From positions 62,001-126,000 of the forward strand of contig VIRR01000511.1 of assembly GCA_008638375.1 (NCBI GenBank): a stretch of 64,000 nt of DNA. The letters are read 5' to 3'. The stretch is from Nyssa sinensis (Eukaryota > Streptophyta > Magnoliopsida > Cornales > Nyssaceae). The notes under the pieces are model-generated. The model saw only the letters and a program-made list of their open reading frames with translations, made no database searches and was not told the DNA's origin. Positions 8,976 to 22,374 of this stretch are shown here, piece by piece (position 1 is the first letter of the stretch; each line of letters starts with the position of its first letter). The translations under genes and the position numbers were made by a program.

Positions 8976-11900
8976 ACATGATTTTTAATCTAACTATTGA
9001 GAACATAGTTTTAAAGAATCACCATATAATTGCTCGAACCCTCCATGCACTTAGGCTTCTTAACCAGATGACAGATAAACTTCTGTTGCATTTATTATCT
9101 GATTATCCTAGTTTTAAGATGCTTTTTACATTTTGCTATGATCTGGCTACCCCCAAACCATGCATAACCAATGTTATGTGATTATATAAACATTAAAATG
9201 GAATTAGGCCACTTTACGTAAATAATTATTTAGTGAAATTGTCATTTTATATTACTATCTGATGTGAAGTAACGATTTCACACAAAATTTTAAAATTGTT
9301 TGACTTTCATGATAAATAACTTTTGCATAAATTTAGTAAAATTATTAAGTTTGTGAGAGACAGTATCACATCTAATAATAACATGAAATAACAGAATAAT
9401 TATTCATTTTATACAATGTGTGTGAATTAAGACTTTGGACAGTGTTCGACTCTACGTCAAGTAAAATGAACGTTCTTCTACTCACATATGTGTCATAATT
9501 AATCATAATTTGTGACAAATATAATGCACACGTACTTTTTAATTTTATTTAATTTTTATTTTTTAGTTAAAACTAAATAATGATATATATGTAATTGCAT
9601 CTATGGTACACTAAGATTATGATATGTATATAAATAGAAAAAAGTTTCTCCTAGCCAGTGTAAAGCAAAGGGCTGTCCTTAGACGTTTAGGTTGTGTCTA
9701 TTTCCTTTGTCACAAAATAATTAAGAAGAACATTAAAACAAATTTATAAGAAATAATAAATGATGATTTCAAATTCTAACCTCTAAATCAGTTACTTTTA
9801 CTTTTAAATAAGGAAAAAAATTGTGAAATATTTTCTGAAGTTTCATTCATTTTTATTTGATTCCTACAATTTAAAACTCAGCTTATAGCATTCCTACAAT
9901 TTTATATCTCACAAAGAATTTAATTTTTTGATATGTTTAAATTACAAAATTAAGTAAAAATGAGTTAAATTATAATAGATATTAATATACCCAAAAATGT
10001 CACTACTATTGAGATGGGACACAGAGACATTTACGGTCTGTTGATTTACCCAAAAATAATCATTAATCAAAAAAAATTAATTTAATTATTTTTACTAATT
10101 TAAATTAAGGACCAGGATTAGGTGATGATTAACAGAAATCTACCAGAATTAACTGTCATTTCGTGGGGCTCCAGCTCCTATTGTCAAATGCTTATCAATC
10201 CAACATTATTAATTAATTAATTAATTGCTTTCTCAATTCAACATTATTAAAAGAAGGGTACGTTTTTTTTTTTCCGTGGAACTTAAGGAACAGCCAACTT
10301 GGATTATCTTCTCCCACCCTCTGGATGTGCACTTCTCATAGAATATTATATTAATATTTCCCAATAATTTTGTTAATAGATTTTTTATATAATTTATTAT
10401 TATTATTCTTTTGATAATTAACATTTCATAAGTTCCTATTAAACTAAAACACTAATATTTTAAAAATAATTTTCAGTTGAACACAACAAATTAGTGTGAC
10501 AAGTTGGCAAAACAAATAAAAATATCATTTTAACTTGCAATAAATTAGGTGATATGTCAATCTACTTAGTTGATTTATTAATTGGACTTGTCCATTTCAC
10601 ACATCATTTTGGATTAAATAGCACTACTCTCTTTAACATGACAAGTGCACCAAATACTATTTTAACTACTCAATTACAATCTTTCACGACTCATAGTGAT
10701 AAATCAATTGAAAAAAGTTATATTAGTGAAACTTGAATGCAAAATATAGTAATTTTGCATTTCAAAAATGATAAAAATTAAATAATATTAATATTAAAAA
10801 ATCAAGATCTTATTTAAAGTTTCATTTTAGGCTTCGATTTTTTTTGTTCGGGCCGACTTAATGTGTGTATACAAAAAATAAATGCTCTCTTTTAATCGTA
10901 ATTCGAAACCATAATTTTTCTTATGAAAAGGAACACGAGATTTTACTTGGGCACAGCCTTTGCACATTTATGTAGTTAAGTTTAGTTGCTTGTAAGGACA
11001 TTTTGAAAAAAATTATTTAATGACATTTTATCATAATCTGTTTTGATTTTAAAAATATTTAAATGAACATTTCAAAAAATTTAATAAATATTTTCTTATT
11101 TTAAAATTTTATTTAAAATATAAAAATAATCAAACCAACAAACAACTTATATTAAAGAGCCTCTAAAATTAAAATAATTTTGGATGTGAAAGTAAAAGCT
11201 TTGATCCAAACCTACTCAAGTTCTAATGGTTAAACATTTTGGTCCCACAGCTTTTTAACTAGAATTAATCCATGGGAGAGGTAGTTGCTCCCCCCACAAG
11301 GGATCATGAATCTAGGGTCTTAATGGGACCCCCACACTCCATGATATATCATTCCATTGGTCCCACCATCTAATCACCTCCACTTTGAACAATTCCTTTT
11401 TGATTATTGCATTTTCTTGGCCAATCACAAAGCATGATTGGTGTTTTATGTTAACGGACGTTAGCCTCATTATGGTCCTAATCATGCTTTTTCCTAGTCG
11501 GAAGTTGTCAAAGGCATCTAATCACCTCCATATCATGGGGAGCACAAATCATTGTCATCATATCTCATTTGGTCCTTCGCAAACTTTGGTTATGTAAAGG
11601 AGTCCCAAATACTTAAGTAATATAAGTAGAATCAATTTAATAAAATACAAAATAAATTAATTTTAAATTTTTAGGTGTTTTAGTAAGTAAAAGTTTAATT
11701 GTTTTTTAAAAAATTACTTAAATAAAGTTTGTGACACTATATCATTATACTGCATTAATGATATGATTTAAGAAAAATATTATCTTTTCCAAAAACTTAT
11801 TTTGAAAAACTTTTTCAAATAATTTGATAATATTTGATTAGGTGTACATCATTTTATGATAAATAGTCATTCCATGTCACATTGCCAAGTCATTAAGAAT

Positions 11901-12463
11901 GCTATTTTTGTGATAATTTTTAAGAAAATTAGTATCGCTCATGATTTAAAATATTATTAATAATATAGTGAATCAACGACACACATGCCTTGACAATTGA
12001 AATAGAAATTTCAAAAACGTAACCATGCATGCTCTTCTTCAAAGTTCAAACCGACCAAGTCGGTTATTTAAAAACCATCTTCAATGTAGATAACCTAGTA
12101 GCATAGTTCTATTTCCTTCATTAATTTTGCCAACCTAGTAGCATTGCTGTCAAATTCATCATGCTGATTTTAGGTAATAGAACTAATTTATTATTTAAGA
12201 GACTCTCTAGATGCATAGAGGATCGTCCAATCAAAAAATATATTACAAAAGTAATATAATTATTATTTTAATTAATAATTTCATACCTCTCATGTTATTT
12301 ATAAAAAATTAAATCAATAAAGGAAACATTTTTATTCCTACATAAAAATATGGAGGGAAAAAACACAACATCAATTATGTATTAATAATATTATTATGTG
12401 TGAATAAACAAAAAATATAGTATGAATTTTAGAAAAATTATAACATATGCAAATAAATCAAGT
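8976..12463 (+). repeat. Duplicated segment, copy A
   Basis: About 3.5 kb that recurs in the same orientation at 15242-20731. Matching starts at ACATGATTTTTAATC here and ACGTGACTTTTAATT there. It ends at AAATAAATCAAGT in both. By eye identity is roughly 85-98% depending on the part. Copy A lacks three blocks present in copy B. It contains no recognisable gene. A 60-codon open frame at 10554-10736 is nearly identical in B (18840-19025) but resembles nothing I know. Its right end abuts the broken end of a copia element. Confidence 0.9.
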
Positions 12464-12616
12464 AAAACCCTAACTATTGCCTTCCAATGGTCTGGATATC
12501 CAATTCGCATCACAGTATCTTTCAAGTATTGCTGGATATTTTGAGTAGTGCAATTCATAGGTTTAGGTGTATTTTAGATACCTCAAAACCCTAACTATTG
12601 CCTTCCAATAGTCCGG
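12464..12616. repeat. 32-bp direct repeat at the copia break point
   Basis: The block at 12464-12495 is copied, with three or fewer mismatches, from 12585-12616, 121 bp into the element. The inner copy is in its proper coding place (YWKAIVRVL on the minus strand). The outer copy is out of frame and lies exactly at the junction with copy A. This looks like a templated patch made when the broken end was repaired. Confidence 0.8.
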
Positions 12617-14920
12617 ACCTGGATTACTTGTGTATCTACTCAATTTGTTGATAGTGTAAGCTATGTCTGGACGGCTACAATTCATTACATATATTAGGTT
12701 GCCAATTATTTGTGCATATTCTAGTTGTAATATGCTTTTGTCATTATTCTTGGATAAATGTAAATTTATATCTACAGGTATTCTCGCTGCACTGCTATCA
12801 TCTTGTTTAAATTTTTTGAGAATTTTTTCATTGTAATGCGATTGAGATAATATTAGTCCATCCGATATTCTCGAGATCTTTATCCCAAGTATAACATTGA
12901 CAACACCTAAGTCCTTCATGTCAAACTTATTGTTTAACATTTTCTTGGTAGCTTTAATCACTTCATTATTACTAACCATAATGATCATATCATCAACATA
13001 GAGAAATAATGACAAAACCATTTTTTGTATTCTTGACATATACACATTTGTCTTACTTATTAATTTTGAACCCATTTGACATCATTACACTATCAAATTT
13101 CTCATACCATTGCTTTGGTGCTTGCTTTAATCCATAAAGGGATTTAACAAGCTGACAAACTTTCTTTTCTTAACCTGGAATAATAAAGCCTTCGGGTTGT
13201 TCCATGTATATTTCTTCATCCAAATCACCATTTAAGAAAGTTGTCTTTACATCCATTTGATATATCTCAAGATTGTATATAGTTGCAATAGCTATTAACA
13301 TTCGAATGGATGATATTCTTGTAACTGGTGAATATGTATCAAAATAGTCTAAGCCTTCCTTTTGCTTGTAACCTTTGATAACCAGCCTAGCTTTATATTT
13401 GTCAATAGATTCGTCTGCCTTCATTTTCTTCTTGAATATCCACTTATATCCGAGAGGTTTAGAACCTGGTGCAAGATCCAATAGTTTCTACGTATGATTT
13501 TATAAAATGGATTCTACTTCATCGTTAATAGCATCTTTCCAATATGGAGCTTCAGGGCTCGATATTGCTTCTTTAAAGCTTTGAAGCTTATCCTCTACCA
13601 AATACATTAGAAAATCTGGACCAAAAAATTTTGATATTCTAGCTCTTTTGCTGCATCTAGGTTCATTGTCATCTTGTTGGCCTTGACTACTGGTTATTAC
13701 AGTATCATGAGTTCTTTTAATTGAACTCGACTCCTTTGTTGATTTGTAAGGAAATACATTTTCAAAGAAAAATGCATTCCTTGACTCAATAATAATATTA
13801 ACATGCATATCAGGAATTTTTGATTTGTGGATCAGAAATCGATATGCACTATTATTATGAACATACCCAATGACAACACAAGCAACTGTCTTTGGTCCTA
13901 TTTTAACCTTTTTAGGTATAGGTACCGCCACTTTAGCCAAACACCCCCACACTTTTAAGTATTTGTAAGAAGGTCTTCGACCTTTCCACAACTCATAAGG
14001 GGATTTATTATTTTTCTTTTGAAGTATTCGATTGAGAATATAATTTGTGGAGAGGATTGCTTTCCCCCACAAATTCTGAGGTAGTTCAGAACTTAATAAT
14101 AATACATTCATCATTTCTTTTAATGTACTATTTTTTCGTTCAGCAACACCATTTTGTTGTGGTGAGTAGGGTGCAGTTGTTTGGTGTATAATGCCATGTT
14201 CTGAGCAAAACTCACCAAAAGGTGCTTCATATTCACCACCTTTATCACTTCTTATCACCTTGATTTTTTTATTAAGTTGGTTCTCAATCTCATTCTTGAA
14301 ATGTTTAAACATTTTCAATGCCCCATCTTTACTTCTCAATAAGTAAACATAGCAATATCTTGTGCAATCATCAATGAATATAAGAAAATATGTCTTACCA
14401 CCTCTAGTTTGAATAAACTTCAAATCACAAATATTTGAATGTATTAATTGTAGAGGTTCACTACTTCTTTCAATTGATTGAAAAGAAGTTCTTGTAAGTT
14501 TTGATTCCACACAAATCTCACATTTATGATTTAGATTTATTTCAAATTTAGGCAAACATTTCATATTAATTAATCTATGCAATGTATCATAATTAACATG
14601 TCCTAGTCTACCATGCCACACATTATAAGACTCAAGTATATAAGGAGAAGTTGTGTCTTTATTAATATTAGAAATTATAGGTACAATAGTCATTACATTC
14701 ATTTTGAAGAGCCCATGCTCATGTACCCTTTACCCACATATATCTCATTTTTGGTGAGGATAAACTTGTCTGAGACAAACATCAATTTGAAATCCTTTTT
14801 ACTCAACAATGATCCAGATACTAGATTCTTTCGAATATCCGGCACATACAGCACATCATTGAGAGTAAGTTTCGCGTGTGTGGTGAACCAAGCATGTGCT
14901 AGGTTCTTCCCCTTCCACAA
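12500..14920 (-). pseudogene. Ty1/copia integrase, reverse transcriptase and partial RNase H
   Basis: Reading the minus strand, DVLYVPDIRKNLVSG is followed by the pre-integrase zinc module (H..H with CEICVESK). The integrase core carries SDKGGEY and NGVAERKN. The first catalytic aspartate has become asparagine (IHSNICDLK). RT follows with KARLVIKGYKQKEGLDY, QMDVKTTFLNGDL and an intact YVDD in [10 protein letters not shown]. It ends in the start of RNase H ([11 protein letters not shown] on the minus strand near 12500). Breaks include a stop at 13172-13170, two stops near 13500-13485 and a frameshift near 13080-13110. The order integrase before RT marks copia. Confidence 0.87.
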
Positions 14921-15241
14921 ACCTTGGGTGCCCCTTGGGTCTCAAACCCTCCTCTAAGGTAAGTGTATATATACTCTTTAAAAGCCTTGTACCCTTCCTA
15001 TGTGTGACACAAGCTTTTTGCACAACCTTCAAGTTTTTGTTACCATTTTCAAGTGGTGATGTTTGGAGGTAATTTCTCATTCATTCCTTAATGGTTTTGA
15101 GCCATCAAATATATGATCTTAATCTCCTCATGGAGGAGAACACATTCCCATATGGACCCACCAAAATTAATTTATGAGACTCACTTTAATTTTAACTTAA
15201 AGATAACTAATTATAATGCTCAAAAACTAATTTTTCCAACA
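14885..15241 (-). repeat. Partial 5' LTR of the truncated copia element
   Basis: On the minus strand this begins TGTTGGAAAAATTAG and contains a TATA-like box (TATATATAC, about 14964-14974). It then runs without PBS or gag into pol at about 14885. The start with TGTTGG and the TATA box support an LTR. No second copy exists here to fix its limits. Confidence 0.55.
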
Positions 15242-15917
15242 CACGTGACTTTTAATTTAACTATTAAGACCATAATATGAAAAAACCACATTATAATTGT
15301 TAGATCCCTCCATGCACTTAAGCTTATTAAGTAGATGATAGATAGACTTCTATTGCATTTATTATCTGATTATCTTATTTTTATGATGCTTCTTGCATTT
15401 TGCTATGATATGGCCACCCCCAAACCTTGCATAACCAATGCTATGTGATTATATAAACATTAAAATGGAATTAGGACATTTTACATAAATAAGTATCCAG
15501 AAAAATTGTTATTTTATGTTACTATCTGATATGAAGTGACGATTTCACTTGAAATTTTAAAATTTTTTGACTTTCATGATAAATAATTTTTGCATGAATT
15601 TAGTAAAATTATTATGTTTGTGAGAGCCAGTATCACATCTAATAATAACGTGAAATAACAGAATAATTATTCCTTTTATACAATGTGTGTGAATTAAGAC
15701 TTTGGACAGTGTTCGACTCCACATCAAGTAAAATGAACGTTCTTCTATTCACATACATGTCATAATCTGTTACATATATAATGTACATGTATTTTTTAAT
15801 TGTATTTAATTTTTATTTTTTAGTTAAAACTAAATAGTCACATGATATATATGTGATTGTATTTGTGGTACACTAAAATTGTGACATGTACGTAGATAAA
15901 ATAAAGTTTTTCCTAAC

Positions 15918-17147
15918 TGATATAGAGCCAACGATAACTAGTTAAAAAATGCATATTTATTTTGTTAACCATATATATTCTTGCACTTTTATTATTTTAA
16001 TTTCTCCAACTATATGCATTTGCTAGTTAATTCTTATTTTATCTTTTTGTAGAGAAAGCTTGACAAAGTTGATGATTTAGTGGTGGATTTAGAGCAAAAA
16101 GGAAAATATTGGGCTTTGAAGTGCTAAAAGAAGTGGAAAACAAATGATTTTGGGTTAGAAGAGAGGCTCGGTCCATATGTTGGTGGACTAGGGCCTATTT
16201 TAGCATTATAGGCTCTATTTTGGAGCACTTTAGACTCCTTTTTTGGGCCCCTAATGTCTAATTACGGGATTTTATTCTTTTTTTCCTGAATTCTTATTTT
16301 GTGGGGGTAATTTTGAAAAAAGGGGAATAATATGGGGAGCTAAGGTTTTGCAAAAGAGGAGGCCGTTTTTTGGGGATCTAGACGAAATGAGGAAGGAAGG
16401 AGACAACTCTAAAGAAGAAGATGAAGAACTCCATGGCTATGGTGGTCTCTTCTTACACTATCATGGGCTAAGTTTTCTGATTCCTAGGGTTTAAATGAAA
16501 CCATAGTCAAGTAATATTGCTTCTTTGTATTTTATTTTTGGGTTAATTAGTTTTGGATGTTGATTGTATAACTTTGAAATTTTATTAATGCAATTATTTT
16601 ATTATTCAGTTTCACATAATCAATTTCTGTGATTTTGTTTATGTGGTTATACAATAGTAATATTTGTACATACATCAAAACCGTAGGACGAGTCATAACT
16701 CAGGAAAAACAAATTGTGACTATGACCTTAGAATTAGCGTAGACAATTTGTGTTGACCAAAGATGATTCGTGCTTCGGATTTTGGTGCGTGATTTTCTTG
16801 ATGATTGTATTGAGGCTTGTAGCCAAAATACATATTTTACATCCAAAATTTAATGGCCCAAGAATTGATACAATTGAAACTAGCTACAAGATTAGTGGTG
16901 GATTAAACACCCTAGGAATCTTCTTTTAATTTGATTCATCATTAATTCAGTTAAATATTTGCTTTAATTAGAGTTCTTATTTAATTTTAGAAAGAAAATC
17001 AACAACAATCAATCTTTGTTAATTTGAATTAAAATTAATCTCAACTTTGATTTTTAAACAATTAACAGTCTCTGTGGGTTCGACCCTTACTTCTCTACTA
17101 TACTAGCAGTTTAGTTTGGTAATTTAATTGATTTTCACGACAGATCA
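15918..17147. mobile_element. Solo-LTR-like insertion in copy B
   Basis: A block of about 1.23 kb present in B but absent from the matching place in A (near 9650). It starts TGATATAG and ends GACAGATCA, giving TGAT..ATCA ends. Near its end it has CTCTGTGGGTTCGACCCTTA, a type of block I recall from plant LTR ends. I see no coding region and no clear 5-bp TSD, so 'solo LTR' is an inference. Confidence 0.5.
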
Positions 17148-17817
17148 GCCAAGGACTATCCTTAGACTTTTAGGTTGTCTATTTCTTTTGTCCAAAAATA
17201 ATTAAGAAGAACATTAAAACAAATTTATAAGAAATAATAAATGTTGATTTCACATTATAACCTCTAAATCAAATACTTTTACTTTTAAATAAGGAAAAAA
17301 ATTGTACAAATATTTTCTGAAGTTTCATTCATTTTTATTTGATTCCTACAATTTAAAACTCAACATATAGCATTCATACAATTTTATATCTCACAAAGAA
17401 TATAACTTTTTGATATATTTAAATTACAGAATTAAGTAAAAATGAGTTAAATTATAATAGATATTAATATACCCAAATGTCACTACCATTGAGATGGGAC
17501 ACAGAGACATTTACGGTCTGTTGATTTACCCAAAAATAATCAATAATAAAAAAAAATTAATTTAATTTTTTTTTCTAGTTAAATCAGGGGACATAATTTA
17601 AAGCAAACATAGCCTAAATTAAAATAATTTGATTGCATAAAATCACGATTAAAGTTGAGTATTTGAGAGGACCCACACCACCAGAAGACGTTTCTTTTAC
17701 GTTAATCAAATATGATAAAAAAATAATCTCATACTGAAGGACCAGGATTAGGTGATGATTAACAGAAATCTACCAGAATTAACTGTCATGTCGTGGTGCT
17801 CCAGCTCCTATTGTCAA

Positions 17818-17821
<4 letters not shown>

Positions 17822-17859
<38 letters not shown>

Positions 17860-18470
17860 CTACCAGGATTAGGTGACATACTGCATTATATATGTATGTT
17901 ATACATACATACTATATTATATATGTCTATATACGGTATTATATATATATACTATATTATGTATATTATATATATATGCACTATATATTTATATATATGT
18001 CATATATACATATACATAATATATTATATATATAAGTCATGTAAATTACATGAAATCACTCATTAATATTTTTAAATAGTTAAGACTTTATCAATTTTTA
18101 GAGTAAGAGAGAGTGAATTTTGAGTTTTACAATTACCAAATTACTTATGAAATACTCATTAGTTGTCGTGACTATATATTATATATATTTTACTATTTTG
18201 TTCTTTTCTAAATAGAGATATATATATATTCTTATATATATATGTATTCTTATATATATATATATATTTTTTTTTTATACTATTTTGTTATTTTCCCTTT
18301 TTAATTCGTCAAACACCCATATTCAATCTGTGTTAACGGGAAATTGACGAATTCCTTATTATCCAACCTGTTTATGATCTGCTAACTAAATGGATAGGTT
18401 AGGACGGGTTAATTAGTGAACGGATTATAACGAATTGACGAGTTTGAATAACATTTGTCACCTCTATACT
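17822..18470. repeat. AT-microsatellite-rich insertion in copy B
   Basis: Copy A runs straight from AAATGCTTA to TCAATCCAAC. Copy B has about 650 bp between. It holds a (TA)n run at 17824-17857, many further TATA-type runs to about 18270, and then a block with GGTTAGGACGGGTTAATT. The open frame across the TA runs is low-complexity noise. Confidence 0.7.
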
Positions 18471-20731
18471 TTATCAATCCAACATTATTAATTAATTAAT
18501 TAATTGCTTTCTCAATTCAACATTATTAAAGAAGGGTAGTTTTTTTTTTTTTTTTTTTTCGTGGAGCTCAAGGAACAGCCAACTTGGATTATCTTCTCCC
18601 ACCCTCTGGATGTGCACTTCTCATAGAATATTATATTAATATTTCCCAATAATTTTGTTAATATTTTTTTTTATAGAATTTATTATTATTATTCTTTTGA
18701 TAATTAACATTTCATAAGTTCCTATTAAACTAAAACACTAATTTTTTAAAAATAATTTTCAGTTGAACACAACAAATTAGTGTGATAAGTTGGCAAAACA
18801 CATAAAAATATCATTTTAACTTGCAATAAATTAGGTGATATGTCAATCTACTTAGTTGATTTATTAGTTGGACTTGTCCATTTCACACATCATTTTGGAT
18901 TAAATAGCACTACTCTCTTTAACATGACAAGTGCACCAAATACTATTTTAACTACTCAATTACAATCTTTCACGACTCATAGTGATAAATCAATTGAAAA
19001 AAAAGGTTATATTAGTGAAACTTGAATGCAAAATATAGTAATTTTGCATTTCAAAAATAAGATAAAATAAAATAATATTAATATTAAAAAAATAAAGGTT
19101 TTCATTTTAGGTCTTGGTTTTTATTTTCCAGCCGACTTATTGTGTATGCAAAAAATAAATGCTACCTTTTAATCGTAATTTGAAATCATAATTTTTCTTA
19201 CAAAAAAGAACACGAGATTTTACTTGGGCACAACCTTTGCATATTTATGTAGTTAAGTTTAATTGTTTATAAGGACGTTTTAAAAAAATTATTTAATGAT
19301 ATTTTATCATAACGTCTATTTTGATTTAAAAAATATTTAAATGAATGTTTTAAAAAATTTAAATAAATATTTACTTATTTAAAATATAAAAATGATCAAA
19401 TCAACGAATAACTTATATTAAAGAGACTCTTGAAATTAAAATAATTTTGGATGTGAAAGTAAAAGCTTTGATCCAAACCTACTCAAGTTCTAATGGTTAA
19501 ACATTTTGGTCCACAGCTTTTTAACTAGAATTAATCCATGGGAGAGGTAGTTGCTCCCCCCACAAGGGATCATGAATCTAGGGTCTTAATGGGACCCACA
19601 CACTCCATGATTTATCGTTCCATTGGTCCCACCATCTAATCACCTCCTCTTTGATCAATTATTTTGTTCCTTTCTGATTATTGCATTTTCTTGGCCAATC
19701 ACAAAGCATGATTGATGTTTTATGTTAATGGACGTTAGCCTCATTATGGTCCTAATCATGCTTTTTCCCAGTCACAAGTTGTTAAAGCCTTTATAATCTA
19801 ATCACCTCCATATCATGAGTATCACGAATCATTGTTATCATATCTCATTTGGTCCTTGGCAAACTTTGGTTCTGTCAAGGGAGTCCCAAATACTTAGGTA
19901 ATTTAAAGAGAACCAATTTAATAAAATACAAAATAAATTAATTTTATAATTTGTAGTGTTTTAGTAAGTTAAAGTTTTAATTGTTTTTTAAAAAATTACT
20001 TAAATAAAGTTTGTGACACTATATCATTGTACTGCATTACTTATATGATTTAAAAAAAATATTATCTTTTTTTAAAACTTATTTTGAAAATTTGTTTTTC
20101 AAATGACTTTGACATTATTTGATTAGGTATATATCATTTTATGATATATAGTCATCCCATATCACATTGCCAAGTCATTAGCGATGCTACTTTTATGATG
20201 ATTTTTAAAAAATTTAATTTTGCCCATGATTTAAAGTATTATTAATAATATAGTGAATCAACGACACACATGCCTTGTCAATTGAAATATAAATTTAAAA
20301 AACGTAACCATGCATGCTCTTCTTTAAAGTTCAAACTTATTTAAAAACCATCTTCAATGTAGATAACCTATTAGTGTAGTTCTATTTCCTTCATTAATTT
20401 TGCCAACCTAATAGCGTAGCTGTCAAATTCATCATGCTGGACTTTAGGTAATAGAACTAATTTATTACTTATGAGACTCTCTAGACGATCGTCCAATCAA
20501 AAAATATATTATAAAAATAACATAATTATTATTTTAACTCATAATTTCATACCTTTCAAGTTATTTATAAAAAATTAAATTAATAAAGAAAATATTTTTA
20601 TTCCTACATGAAAATATGGAGGGAAAAAACACAACATCAATTATGTATTGATAATATTATTTTTGTGTCAATAAACAAAATATAGTGTGAATTTTAGAAA
20701 AATTGTAACATATGCAAATAAATCAAGTGAA

Positions 20732-21546
20732 AAGCACTTAAATGAAAGTTAATTCATTTAGATAATAGAATTTTAAAAAGTAACATTGACATACACACAA
20801 AACTTCAAAGTAATGACCGTTAAACAGGTCATAAATGTAATTTATTTTACTTTGATAACATGAGATAAACAGTTGATTGAGAGACTAATTAATATTAACA
20901 TAATTTTTTAAGAAAATTGGTTTTATCTGTATGTAAATAGAATAAAATGTTATTTTATATATAAGAGATTCAGGTACAAACAATTTTAATATTTGGGATA
21001 TTTTCGATCTACTCATTAATTTCACATAATTTATTCACATATTCAAACTTTGTAGATATATTCAACTCTTAACAAAACAAAATAATAATAATAATAATAA
21101 TAAAAGTTAATTATGTATTAAAATATGATGTTTGACTAATGACAACAGTATGTTTTTGCGAATTGGGCACCCAAGCAACTCCAGTTGTTTGGGTTTAGAC
21201 AAGCATAAATTTCTTGTACTGAGACATCTAGACAAATGCCTAATAAAAACTATGACTGATAATAGACCATTACATAGGAGCAAAAATATAAAATTTGAAA
21301 TTTGAAATTTAAAGATATCACTTATAAAAATATAAAAAGCTTTGAAGGAACAATTCTTAATTTTTAAATATTTTTTTTTATAGAAAATAACAATAAAAAA
21401 ATCAAATTTTAAAATTTTTTTTAGAGGGTCATGGCCCCTCCTGGCTCCCCTGATTATCTACCAATGATGTAGAAGAGTCTGATAATTAAACTTTAATTGA
21501 CTTTGAACAATCTCTCCACTTAGTGAAAGTAAAATTATATACACAC

Positions 21547-21583
<37 letters not shown>

Positions 21584-22097
21584 AAAGACTCAATCTAAGT
21601 ATATGGTTACACTGGTACCATGCCTTACAAATAGAATTTTTATTAAGAATTTAGAAAAAAAATAGAAAATATATATTGATAGATCTCTGTAATATAAATG
21701 ATCAATTAGAGTAGTGTTGTAACAAAAACAATGCTTGAATACACTGGAACACACCTTTTCAAGAACTGCAAATATCTGAATGCGACTCCAAATCACCAAT
21801 ATCAAATTTCATTGCAAAACTCAGTCTTAATCCAATTTATTGGGGGATTGGTAGATGTGGGAAACAGACAGGCTCCCTGAAGAAGTTGACTCATTCAATT
21901 ATTTCTCTGTATTACAAGGACCGTGGACCAGCAGTTCTTTTTGTCCAGCCCCACCAATTCTGGCCTGGAGAAACTGTTAGGGCTTAGTCCAGACAATTAT
22001 GGGACCAATCAAACAATAGCCAATGGAGGCCCCTCCTTTGTCTAAATTATATTCCTTTGGCAGATGATCAGTGAGCAAAATACACCTGCCCAGTCAG

Positions 22098-22133
<36 letters not shown>

Positions 22134-22326
22134 AAATCCTTAAATTTGGCCCCAAATTGAATACTAGTGGAATGTGTGGGTCTCTCTACCCTACCCCAAA
22201 AGTCATGAGAAGGCCCTAATTAGCACTGAAAATTTTAGGACATTGTCCCTACTGCTGTGGGGGGTGTGTGCTGTATAGGCACATGGGAACCAAAGTTTAT
22301 ATTTTTGTGTGTGTGTGTGTGTGTGT

Positions 22327-22374
<48 letters not shown>

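Larger units (their letters stand above)
12464..15241 (-). mobile_element. Truncated Ty1/copia element between the two segment copies
   Basis: A minus-strand copia remnant. Its outer LTR end (TGTTGG on the minus strand, at about 15241) touches copy B. The other end is cut off inside the RNase H coding region and touches copy A at 12463/12464. An internal deletion joins part of the LTR (about 15241-14885) directly to pol, removing the LTR end, primer site, gag and most of protease. There is no 3' LTR and no normal TSD. Confidence 0.85.
15242..20731 (+). repeat. Duplicated segment, copy B
   Basis: The right-hand copy of the 8976-12463 segment, same orientation. It is longer because of an LTR-like insertion (15918-17147), a block of about 160 bp (17578-17738) and an AT-rich block (about 17822-18470). 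Outside these, the two copies follow each other closely. Similarity stops after AAATAAATCAAGT at 20731, where B continues into ordinary flank and A meets copia. Confidence 0.9.

Noticed and set aside
10554..10736. 60-codon frame (and its twin at 18840-19025) as a conserved gene
   Set aside because: Similarity is explained by the segment duplication. The frame has no motif, and the twin differs by an in-frame A-run change as non-coding DNA might.
17752..18066. 104-codon frame rich in Tyr and Ile
   Set aside because: It reads through TA microsatellites.
8976..20731. Copies A and B as the two LTRs of a giant LTR retrotransposon (both begin TG and end CA nearby)
   Set aside because: The region between is an unrelated antisense, truncated copia element, without PBS or polypurine tract at the copy edges, and the outer flanks show no TSD.
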